Part shown: positions 6,908-12,229 of the stretch, piece by piece
Layout: each line of letters opens with the position of its first letter
How positions within the stretch are numbered: the first letter of the stretch is position 1
Assembly: GCA_026786155.1 (NCBI GenBank)
Contig: JAJAYR010000068.1
Location: 1-12,229 of the forward strand
From: Pyrinomonadaceae bacterium
GTDB lineage: Bacteria; Acidobacteriota; Blastocatellia; Pyrinomonadales; Pyrinomonadaceae
DNA: 12,229 nt
Direction: 5' to 3'
Program-made: the position numbers and the translations under genes
The notes under the pieces: model-generated
Told to the model about the DNA's origin: nothing
The model's input: only the letters and a program-made list of their open reading frames with translations
Databases searched by the model: none

Positions 6908-7164
6908 ATTAGCGCATAAATTTTAAACCCGCCGCCTTGCGTCAGATTCAGCGTCTTTCCAAATCAGACCAAAAAAGAATAAGCCGAAAAATCGAAACTC
7001 CGGCGGACAATCCGCTGCCGGACGGCGTGAAAAAATTAGCCGGAGAAGAAGGTTTTTATCGTGTCCGAGTCGGTGATTATCGGATTATTTACACGATTGA
7101 CGGCGAAAAAATGATTGTATTGGTCATTACAATCGGACATCGGCGCGAGATTTACCGCCGATAG
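6904..7164 (+). pseudogene. RelE/ParE-family toxin with nonsense codon 3
   Basis: Without the nonsense codon this frame would encode an 86-residue RelE-superfamily toxin. It would begin MN-x-RINFKPAALRQIQRL, continue through LAGEEGFYRVRVGDYRIIY (about residues 51-69) and end in HRREIYRR, the typical RelE/ParE layout. Its ATG overlaps the antitoxin stop (ATGA), the expected position. However, codon 3 (6910-6912) is TAG; most related proteins have a hydrophobic or Tyr residue here, so TAT or TAC to TAG is a plausible single change. The next possible start is TTG at 6937, with no Shine-Dalgarno. It would remove the first beta strand (INFKPAAL). The rest of the frame is undamaged, which suggests recent loss, or translation from an unusual start. 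A sequencing error is also possible. Confidence 0.7.
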
Positions 7165-7166
7165 TT

Positions 7167-7195
7167 TTGACAGAATCGTCATTTTTGCCTAAACT
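7167..7195 (+). promoter_or_regulatory. Sigma70-type promoter of the rpmH-rnpA block
   Basis: A consensus TTGACA (7167-7172) and TAAACT (7190-7195, four of six consensus bases) are separated by exactly 17 bp. This is the best promoter in the window. It starts 3 bp after the toxin frame's stop codon and would drive rpmH, rnpA and probably the yidD-yidC-khpB-mnmE genes behind them. The leader would be about 20-30 nt. Confidence 0.7.
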
Positions 7196-7221
7196 TTAAG
7201 TTTTCACTTTTAAGTGAGGTA

Positions 7222-7782
7222 ATGAATAATTATGCCAAAGAGAACATTTCAACCGAACAATCGCCGCAGAGCGAAAAAACACGGATTCAGAGCAAGAATG
7301 GCGACCAAAAACGGACGCGCCGTTTTGAAACGCCGCCGCGCCAAGGGACGCAAAGTATTGACGGTCAAACATTATTAAACTTTCGTCTGACCAAAGACGA
7401 GCGTTTGCGGAAACCGGCGGAATTTCAACTGGTCTATGCCGAAGGCAAGCGTTTTGACGGGCGTTTGATGACGATTTTTATTTTGCCGTCCGCAACGCCG
7501 TTTCAGCGGCTCGGCATTACGGCTTCCAAAAAAATCAGTACGAAGGCGCACGACCGCAACCGGGCAAAGCGTCTGCTTCGTGAAGCCTTTCGCCTGAGCA
7601 AAGCCGAACTTGCCGAACTTGAAACGAAATTCGATTGGGTTTTGAACGCGCGTCGAAGTTTGCTGAAAGTGAAGCTGGACAAGCCTTTAGAAGAATTTCG
7701 GCAAATCGCGGCGAAAATAAAAAAATTTGAAGCGGAGATTCTTTTGCCGCAGAGAAAACAGCGCAGCACAGAGAAAAGTTAA
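7222..7782 (+). CDS. rnpA: Ribonuclease P protein component, N-terminally extended
   Basis: Protein subunit of RNase P, which helps the RNA subunit mature the 5' ends of tRNAs. The conserved body begins at FRLTKDERLRKPAEFQLVY (about residue 54 on). It includes the RNR signature as DRNRAKRLLREAFR (about 113-126), preceded by LGITASKKIS. From ATG 7222 the protein has 186 residues, against about 110-130 usually. No ATG or GTG start exists between 7222 and the conserved core, and TTG 7405 would cut into it. The start must therefore lie upstream, and the whole of rpmH (7232-7378) sits inside this frame. AAGTGAGGT at 7212-7220 lies very close to this ATG. The last dozen residues (LPQRKQRSTEKS) are encoded by a palindromic repeat. 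Identity is firm; the extended start is inferred. Confidence 0.88.
   Translation: MNNYAKENISTEQSPQSEKTRIQSKNGDQKRTRRFETPPRQGTQSIDGQTLLNFRLTKDERLRKPAEFQLVYAEGKRFDGRLMTIFILPSATPFQRLGITASKKISTKAHDRNRAKRLLREAFRLSKAELAELETKFDWVLNARRSLLKVKLDKPLEEFRQIAAKIKKFEAEILLPQRKQRSTEKS
7232..7378 (+). CDS. rpmH: Large ribosomal subunit protein bL34
   Basis: 48-residue, extremely basic ribosomal protein. Reading from ATG 7232 gives the unmistakable L34 pattern: KRTFQPNNRRRAKKHGFRAR, then ATKNGRAVLKRRRAKGRK, ending in LTVKHY. It is complete and intact. It is read one frame away from rnpA and lies wholly within it, starting 10 nt after the proposed rnpA ATG. The Shine-Dalgarno-like AAGTGAGGT (7212-7220) ends 11 nt before this start, a better distance than for rnpA. 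This could give more L34 than RnpA from one message, as the cell needs. The consensus promoter at 7167-7195 drives it. Confidence 0.97.
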   Translation: MPKRTFQPNNRRRAKKHGFRARMATKNGRAVLKRRRAKGRKVLTVKHY

Positions 7783-7839
7783 ATGGAAAGCAGTTTTTTC
7801 GGATTTCTCTCTATGCGTCCGGTTTTCTCTGTGGCAAAA
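7742..7839. repeat. Palindromic repeat overlapping the rnpA 3' end and yidD start
   Basis: Positions 7742-7759 and 7822-7839 form an 18-bp inverted repeat with a single G.T pair. A second copy of the core, CACAGAGAAAA (7768-7778), can pair with the same right arm (7823-7833), so two alternative hairpins exclude each other. The left arms lie inside the end of rnpA, and the right arm reaches the upstream candidate yidD start. CAGAGAAAA/TTTTCTCTG-type palindromes are familiar as dispersed repeats in environmental genomes. Copy number cannot be judged here. Confidence 0.6.
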
Positions 7840-7850
7840 TGTTTTTTACG

Positions 7851-8060
7851 ATGAAGTTTCCGATTTTAGCCTTTTTGCGATTTTACAAAGCGTTTCTTTC
7901 GCCGTTTCTGCTGCCTTCGTGCCGCTTTGAGCCGAGTTGTTCGACTTACGCGATGCAGGCAGTCGAAAAATACGGCGCACTTCGCGGAACTTGGCTCTCT
8001 ACGAAACGTATTTTACGCTGTCAACCTTTTTGTAAAGGCGGTTTCGACCCGATTCCATAA
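7851..8060 (+). CDS. yidD: YidD family membrane protein insertion efficiency factor
   Basis: Small membrane-associated protein thought to help YidC-dependent insertion of inner-membrane proteins. The sequence is a clear family match: FLRFYKAFLSPFL near the N-terminus, then SCRFEPSCSTYAMQAVEKYGALRG and a C-terminal KRILRCQPFCKGGFDPIP. Together these hold the family's conserved Cys and Arg residues. From ATG 7851 it has 69 residues and the expected start. ATG 7839 would add four residues; neither has a visible Shine-Dalgarno. It sits between rnpA and yidC, its usual place, 58 nt before yidC. The yidC frame is open upstream through part of this gene but is not used. Confidence 0.92.
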   Translation: MKFPILAFLRFYKAFLSPFLLPSCRFEPSCSTYAMQAVEKYGALRGTWLSTKRILRCQPFCKGGFDPIP

Positions 8061-8118
8061 ATCCAGAATTCGACGAAACTCGTTCGCATTTTTACATTTT
8101 CAATTTGCATTAAATAAA

Positions 8119-10038
8119 ATGTCAGATAATACACAATCAGCGCAGTCTAAATTTTTACTCGCCGCGATACTTTCGATGGCGTTCTTTTTCGGCTGGTCGT
8201 ATTTTTTTGCGCCGAAGAAAACAGACCAGACAAATACGAATACGGCAAACACCACCGCTAACACGGCAGTCGCGCCAACGCCTGAACTTCAGCCGAATCA
8301 GCCCGTTCAGCAAATCGCCGCTTCCACGTCCGACACGATTCCGAATAAGGAAATAACGATTAAAACGCCGCTTTATCAAGTTAAACTCGATTCAAAAGGC
8401 GCGTTGGCGACGAGTTGGTTTTTGTTGAAAAACAAATCTCCGAAAGGCGAAAAACTTCTGTTTGCCGACGGCTCAAACGAATCAGGGCAAAAACCGCTCG
8501 AACTCATTTCGCCCGAAGCCTTGAAACGCACTCCGCGTGAAATTCCATTTCGACTGGCGACCGGCGACCAAAATGCCGACAATCTTATTAACGAACGCAA
8601 TTATCAAGTTTCCGTCAATGAAGAAACCGTCGAACTCGGCGCAGGTCAAACGAAACAAATTGATTACGTTTTGAAAGACGAAGCGAGCGGTTTGGAAGTT
8701 ACCAAAACTTTTATTTTTAACGCCGATAGTTACGTAACCGATTTGCAGGTTAAATTAACCAGAAACGGTGCGCCAGTTCCGAATACGAAACTGCTCATCG
8801 GCGCAAGTATCGGCGATCAGAGCATTAAACATCACAATTATTACCACATCGAACCCGAAGCCGTCGCTCACGTGAACGGCGAAATTGAACGCCACGTCGC
8901 GGCTTCGCTGATTTCGGGCGAAAATAATGCGGGCGAACTCGCGGTCAAAGGCGATGTAGATTGGGCGGGCGTGGGCGACGCTTATTTTGCGATGGCGGCG
9001 ATTCCGTTAACCAAAACGAGCGGTTTGGAATATCGCAGTTCAAAATATGAGGTTGCCGTCGAACCTTTTTTTGACGGCATTTTCAGTTGGATTTTGAGAA
9101 CCGAAAAAACGAGCGAAATCCGCCATTTGTTGACGGCTTACGTTCCGATTAACGCCGACGGTTCAACGACGAAGATTTACACCGGAACGAAGGATTACTT
9201 TGTTCTCAATCATTACAACGAAGTGCTGACTGCTTCAGTCGGCAGACCGATTGATATTGAAGATTTTATCAATTTCAGCAGTTACGGTTTTCTCCGACCG
9301 ATTTTAAAAACGCTCGCCGTTCCGATTCTCTATGCTTTAACTTTTCTCAATACTTTTACCAACAGTTACGGGCTGGCGATTATCATTTTCACGCTCTTCT
9401 TTTACTCCCTGCTTTTTCCGCTGCGCTGGTATCAGTCGAAATCCTTCAAAAAGGCGGCGGGCAACGCGCCGAAAATGAAGGATTTGCAGGACCGATTAAA
9501 GGAAATGCAAAAGAAAGGTATTCCGTCGGACGACCCGCGAATGCGCGAATTGCAGATGGAGCAGTTGAAGATGACGAAAGATTCGCTGCCGATTGGCGGC
9601 TGTCTGCCGATGCTGCTGCAATTTCCGCTGTTAATTGCTCTCTACACGGCGGTTACAATCGCCATCGGTTTCCGTCAAGCACCGTTTTTGTGGCTGCCGG
9701 ATTTGTCGGCGGGCGACCCGTGGCATTTTCTCGAATTCGGTTTCGCGCTCTCGATGATTCTTTCGATGAAGTTCACGCCGCAAGCCGCTGTCATTACGCC
9801 CGAACAACAGATGCAGCAGAAAATGATGATTTATCTGATGCCGGTAATGATGCTCTGGATTATGTGGAGTGCGCCCGCCGGACTTTTGCTTTACTGGTTT
9901 TTTGGCAACGTCGTCAGTTTTGTCCAGCAAATTATCATCAACCGGATGAATAAAACCGACGAGCCGCCGAAGGAAGAAATCGTGCCGAGCGTTCCGGCAA
10001 ACGCCAAAAAAATTAAGCCGAAACTTTCGACTTCTTAG
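8119..10038 (+). CDS. yidC: Membrane protein insertase YidC/Oxa1 (60-kDa type)
   Basis: YidC inserts and folds proteins into the inner membrane, alone or with Sec. From ATG 8119 it has 639 residues. It has an N-terminal anchor (about 11-30), a Thr/Asn/Pro-rich linker, a large periplasmic beta domain (about 75-400) and the C-terminal insertase core. The core shows SYGLAIII (428 region), a charged cytoplasmic helical hairpin (MKDLQDRLKEMQKKG), LPIGGCLPMLLQFPLLIALY and SAPAGLLLYWFFGNVVSFVQQ. The basic tail ends in KKIKPKLSTS. Ungapped alignment with E. coli places Tyr429 at the conserved groove Arg366, while an Arg occurs seven residues later (436). The frame is open 64 codons further upstream, but that part overlaps yidD and is not family-like. 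Confidence 0.96.
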   Translation: MSDNTQSAQSKFLLAAILSMAFFFGWSYFFAPKKTDQTNTNTANTTANTAVAPTPELQPNQPVQQIAASTSDTIPNKEITIKTPLYQVKLDSKGALATSWFLLKNKSPKGEKLLFADGSNESGQKPLELISPEALKRTPREIPFRLATGDQNADNLINERNYQVSVNEETVELGAGQTKQIDYVLKDEASGLEVTKTFIFNADSYVTDLQVKLTRNGAPVPNTKLLIGASIGDQSIKHHNYYHIEPEAVAHVNGEIERHVAASLISGENNAGELAVKGDVDWAGVGDAYFAMAAIPLTKTSGLEYRSSKYEVAVEPFFDGIFSWILRTEKTSEIRHLLTAYVPINADGSTTKIYTGTKDYFVLNHYNEVLTASVGRPIDIEDFINFSSYGFLRPILKTLAVPILYALTFLNTFTNSYGLAIIIFTLFFYSLLFPLRWYQSKSFKKAAGNAPKMKDLQDRLKEMQKKGIPSDDPRMRELQMEQLKMTKDSLPIGGCLPMLLQFPLLIALYTAVTIAIGFRQAPFLWLPDLSAGDPWHFLEFGFALSMILSMKFTPQAAVITPEQQMQQKMMIYLMPVMMLWIMWSAPAGLLLYWFFGNVVSFVQQIIINRMNKTDEPPKEEIVPSVPANAKKIKPKLSTS

Positions 10039-10094
10039 ATTTACGGACGCGCTTAAAATGTGAACCAAAATCTTAACCCGGAGACTATAAACTG

Positions 10095-10544
10095 ATGAAT
10101 GAAAACTGCCAGCGTGCCGAAACTTTTTTGACCGAAATTTTAAGCGATTTGCGTTTTAACCTGCGCGTTACTTCGCAATGGACGGACGACGGCTGCATTT
10201 TAAATCTGAGCGGTGAAGACATTCCTTATTTACTAAATGAAAACGGCGAACTACTCGACGCTTTTGAAACTTTGCTGTTTCAGATTTACGGCAGAGAACT
10301 CGAAAGAACGCAGCGTTTCATCTGCGATGCCGACGGCTTCCGGCAAACCCGCCGCGCCGAATTACAGGCGATGGCACGATTCGCCGCGCAAAACGTCCGC
10401 AAAAACGACCGCCCTTTCACCTTCGGCGTTCTCAATTCAACCGAACGCCGCGTTATTCATCTGACCTTGCAGGAAGAAATTGATTTGTTGACCGAATCGG
10501 TCGGCGCGGGTAAAGACCGGCGGCTTCAAGTTCGTCTGAAATAA
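10095..10544 (+). CDS. khpB: KH/R3H-domain RNA-binding protein (Jag/KhpB/EloR family)
   Basis: 149-residue RNA-binding protein usually encoded right after yidC. In other bacteria it works with KhpA in post-transcriptional control of growth and division. Seen: a KH domain covering about residues 1-85, with LSGEDIPYLLNENGELLDAFETLL replacing the typical GxxGxxLDALQ-like turn. Next is DADGFRQTRRAELQAMARFAAQNV (linker helix, 77-100) and the R3H core TERRVIHLTLQEE (about 116-128), which carries the Arg-x3-His signature. The N-terminal Jag domain found in many relatives is missing, so this is the short form. There is no strong Shine-Dalgarno. It lies 56 nt after yidC, probably in the same operon. 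Confidence 0.9.
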   Translation: MNENCQRAETFLTEILSDLRFNLRVTSQWTDDGCILNLSGEDIPYLLNENGELLDAFETLLFQIYGRELERTQRFICDADGFRQTRRAELQAMARFAAQNVRKNDRPFTFGVLNSTERRVIHLTLQEEIDLLTESVGAGKDRRLQVRLK

Positions 10545-10551
10545 ATTTCAA

Positions 10552-10604
10552 ATTCCAGATTTCAAATTCCAAATTCGGAAAATCTGGAATTTGAAATCTG
10601 GAAT
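10552..10604. repeat. 20-bp perfect inverted repeat ending at the mnmE start
   Basis: Positions 10552-10571 pair perfectly with 10585-10604 around a 13-nt loop, filling the khpB-mnmE gap. The right arm ends on the base before the mnmE ATG (10605). The left side also contains two direct copies of TTTCAAATTCC. In the mRNA, the hairpin would occupy the whole ribosome-binding region of mnmE. It lacks a following T-run, so it is not a standard terminator. Confidence 0.75.
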
Positions 10605-11951
10605 ATGCAGAATACAATTGTCGCCTTAGCCACGCCTTTCGGACGAAGCGGAATCGCCGTCATTCGTTTAAGCGGCGATTTGTCGCTCGAAATAGCCCGC
10701 AGGCTCACGCGCGATGAACAGTTCAATCCACGACCGCGATTTGCCAATCTCAAAAAAATCTACGACCTTGAAACCTGTGAAGTTTTAGACGAAACGATAA
10801 TCACTTATTTTCAATCGCCGAACTCTTTTACCGGCGAAGATGTCGTCGAAATTGCCTGCCACGGTTCGCCGATTATCCTGCGCCAGATTATTGATTTCTG
10901 TCTGAAACTCGATGCACGAATGGCGGACGCGGGTGAATTCTCCTTGCGGGCGTTGGCGAACGGGCGAATGAATTTGTCGCAAGCCGAAGCCGTCCGCGAT
11001 TTGATTGACGCGCAGACCGTCGCCGCCGCTCGCCAATCCGTCCGTCAACTGCGCGGCGAACTCTCGAATCAACTTCAGCCGTTAAAAGATGATTTATTGG
11101 ATGTCATCGTTATTTTGGAATCGTCAATCGAATTTGTCGAAGATGATTTGCCTGACTTTCAGACGGAAAATATCAAAACCAAACTGCGCGGCATCGCCGA
11201 AAACGTCGGCAAGATGGCGGCGACGTTTCAGGCGGGGAAACTTCTGCGCGAAGGTTTGACGGTTGCGCTCGTCGGTCGCCCGAACGTCGGCAAATCGAGC
11301 CTTTTCAACGCTTTGCTCGGACACGACCGCGCCATCGTAACCGAAATCGCCGGCACGACGCGCGACCAACTGCACGAAAAAATCGTTATCGGAAACGTCC
11401 CGATTGCGCTGATTGATACCGCCGGTTTGCGCGAAACGAGCGACACGGTGGAAAGCATCGGAGTCGAGCGTTCAAAAAGAATTATGGCGGATGCCGATTT
11501 GGTCGTCGCGCTGCTCGACGGCTCGCAGAAACTGACCGCCGAAGACGACGAAATACTCGCTCAAATAGCAGACTTGCGCCACATTATCGCCGTCAATAAA
11601 ATTGATTTGCAAAATTCTCCGATGAGTCTTCCGCATTCAAAATCCGTTAAAATATCGGCAAAAACCGGCGCGGGTTTAGACGAACTGCAAAAAGCCATCG
11701 TCGCGCCTTTTACGCCGCAAGACGTTGAAACGTCAGGCTTTCTCGTCTCGGACGCGCGGCACAACGATTTACTTCTGAGAGCGCGGGAAGAAATTGAAAA
11801 CTCGATAAGTTTACTCGAACAGAAATTCAGCGAAGAAATCGTCTTAATCGGTTTGCACAACGCCATTCGTTCGCTCGGACAAATCACCGGCGAAACGACG
11901 ACCGAAGATATGCTGACACGAATTTTTTCGACGTTTTGCATCGGAAAGTAA
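10605..11951 (+). CDS. mnmE: tRNA-5-carboxymethylaminomethyl-2-thiouridine GTPase MnmE (TrmE)
   Basis: With MnmG, MnmE modifies the wobble uridine (U34) of several tRNAs, driven by K+-dependent GTP hydrolysis. The 448-residue protein is complete. The N-terminal formyl-THF-binding domain (about 1-120) starts NTIVALATPFGRSGIAVIRLSG. The G domain sits within a helical domain: G1 GRPNVGKSS (224-232), G2 GTTRD (250-254), G3 DTAG (271-274) and G4 NKID (331-334), with SAKTG (351-355) as G5. The protein ends with the required CIGK, Cys445 being the conserved cysteine. The start matches the family exactly. The only unusual point is the perfect inverted repeat ending directly at the ATG, which leaves no ordinary Shine-Dalgarno. 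A terminator follows about 45 nt after the stop. Confidence 0.97.
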   Translation: MQNTIVALATPFGRSGIAVIRLSGDLSLEIARRLTRDEQFNPRPRFANLKKIYDLETCEVLDETIITYFQSPNSFTGEDVVEIACHGSPIILRQIIDFCLKLDARMADAGEFSLRALANGRMNLSQAEAVRDLIDAQTVAAARQSVRQLRGELSNQLQPLKDDLLDVIVILESSIEFVEDDLPDFQTENIKTKLRGIAENVGKMAATFQAGKLLREGLTVALVGRPNVGKSSLFNALLGHDRAIVTEIAGTTRDQLHEKIVIGNVPIALIDTAGLRETSDTVESIGVERSKRIMADADLVVALLDGSQKLTAEDDEILAQIADLRHIIAVNKIDLQNSPMSLPHSKSVKISAKTGAGLDELQKAIVAPFTPQDVETSGFLVSDARHNDLLLRAREEIENSISLLEQKFSEEIVLIGLHNAIRSLGQITGETTTEDMLTRIFSTFCIGK

Positions 11952-11992
11952 AGCACAATAAGCATCAAAAACAATCCTAATAATAAATCATA

Positions 11993-12020
11993 AGAAAGCC
12001 TGTGAAAACCGGCTTTTTCT
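11993..12020 (+). terminator. Rho-independent terminator after mnmE
   Basis: AAAGCC (11995-12000) pairs with GGCTTT (12011-12016) around a 10-nt loop. The stem can be extended by a G.T pair and one A-T pair. T-rich sequence (TTTTTCTTTT from 12014) follows. It sits about 45 nt after the mnmE stop, as expected for the end of the rpmH-mnmE block. Confidence 0.65.
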
Positions 12021-12061
12021 TTTGCCTGTTTTAATTCTTTCTTATCTTTCTTTCGCTTTAG

Positions 12062-12121
12062 TTTGTATTCTTTTGTATCTTCGTTGTATTTTTGAGATAC
12101 AAACTTATATCTGAGATACAA
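12062..12121. repeat. Array of TTGTAT / ATACAA motifs
   Basis: Three TTGTAT copies lie at 12063, 12073 and 12084, spaced 10 and 11 bp, about one helical turn each. Two inverted copies (ATACAA) lie at 12097 and 12116, each preceded by TGAG. TTTGTATCT (12072-12080) and AGATACAAA (12095-12103) form a 9-bp perfect inverted repeat. The phased, mixed-orientation layout is what a multi-site operator looks like. It lies 65-125 nt before the partial gene at 12188 and could control it. No binding protein is known. Confidence 0.45.
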
Positions 12122-12187
12122 GCAAGGCGAAATTATGCTACATACAGCTACACCAAATTACACAAACAAATCTTTAACTACAAAGAA

Positions 12188-12229
12188 ATGAGTTCAAACA
12201 TTCAAATAACCCGCGTTTGTCAGCTTTGC
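12188..12229 (+). CDS. Partial: possible Zn-ribbon/HTH excisionase-like protein
   Basis: Only the first 14 codons are in the window (MSSNIQITRVCQLC), and the frame runs off the end. The start, with a CxxC-type pair just completed, resembles small proteins with an N-terminal zinc ribbon and an excisionase-type helix-turn-helix. Such proteins are common in mobile elements, especially in Bacteroidota. The sequence before it (12022-12187) is AT-rich, with no other gene seen. There is no clear Shine-Dalgarno. With so few residues the call is tentative; a chance ORF is possible. Confidence 0.4.
   Translation, partial: MSSNIQITRVCQLC

Noticed and set aside
7165..7221. Replication origin next to rpmH
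   Set aside because: rpmH often neighbours dnaA/oriC, but there is no dnaA, no DnaA-box cluster (TTATCCACA) and only about 60 bp of space.
7927..8118. 64-codon upstream extension of the yidC frame
   Set aside because: It overlaps yidD in another frame and is unlike any YidC N-terminus. ATG 8119 gives the expected membrane anchor.
11561..12121. 186-codon minus-strand ORF with a Lys-rich start and a hydrophobic stretch
   Set aside because: Most of it is antisense to the conserved mnmE C-terminus, and the rest is built from the TTGTAT repeats and terminator. No ribosome-binding site was seen.
1..12229. CRISPR array, rRNA or tRNA genes, complete insertion sequence
   Set aside because: No regularly spaced identical repeats, no rRNA or tRNA signatures and no transposase gene were found.

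Overview
This looks like a chromosomal window from a free-living Gram-negative-type bacterium of moderate GC. The best guess is Acidobacteriota (Blastocatellia-like); this is an impression from overall protein and codon style and could be wrong. A 60-kDa-type YidC with an N-terminal anchor and periplasmic domain supports a diderm. Clear sigma70-style promoters, such as TTGACA-17-TAAACT before rpmH, argue against Bacteroidota.

Left part (1-3421). A NuiA-type nuclease inhibitor gene (+) converges with a three-gene minus-strand cluster: unknown 127-aa protein -> DUF445 membrane protein -> exported GIN/DUF2807 beta-helix protein. The space between them (425-665) is not empty. It holds an 80-bp element that folds on paper into a three-armed cloverleaf, followed by a 17-bp perfect hairpin.

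Middle (3422-7164). An arylamine N-acetyltransferase is followed by purM and purN (purine synthesis). A YefM/YoeB toxin-antitoxin pair on the minus strand separates the two pur genes. A second RelB/RelE-like pair follows purN on the plus strand; its toxin reading frame has a TAG at codon 3 and is probably dead.

Right part (7165-11951). This is the classic core block rpmH-rnpA-yidD-yidC-khpB(jag)-mnmE, covering ribosomal protein L34, RNase P protein, membrane protein insertion, an RNA-binding KH/R3H protein and the tRNA U34-modification GTPase. No dnaA or DnaA-box cluster is seen. rpmH lies entirely inside the rnpA reading frame, the arrangement known from Thermus. YidC has Tyr where the hydrophilic groove normally has its conserved Arg. 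A palindromic repeat encodes the C-terminal tail of RnpA, and a 20-bp inverted repeat ends at the mnmE start codon.

Right edge (11952-12229). After a rho-independent terminator there is AT-rich DNA with a phased array of TTGTAT motifs. The window then cuts off the first 14 codons of a protein resembling the Zn-ribbon/HTH excisionase-like proteins of mobile elements. The 3' end of mnmE (trmE) is a known genomic-island attachment site in other bacteria, so an integrated element may start here; this is inference.
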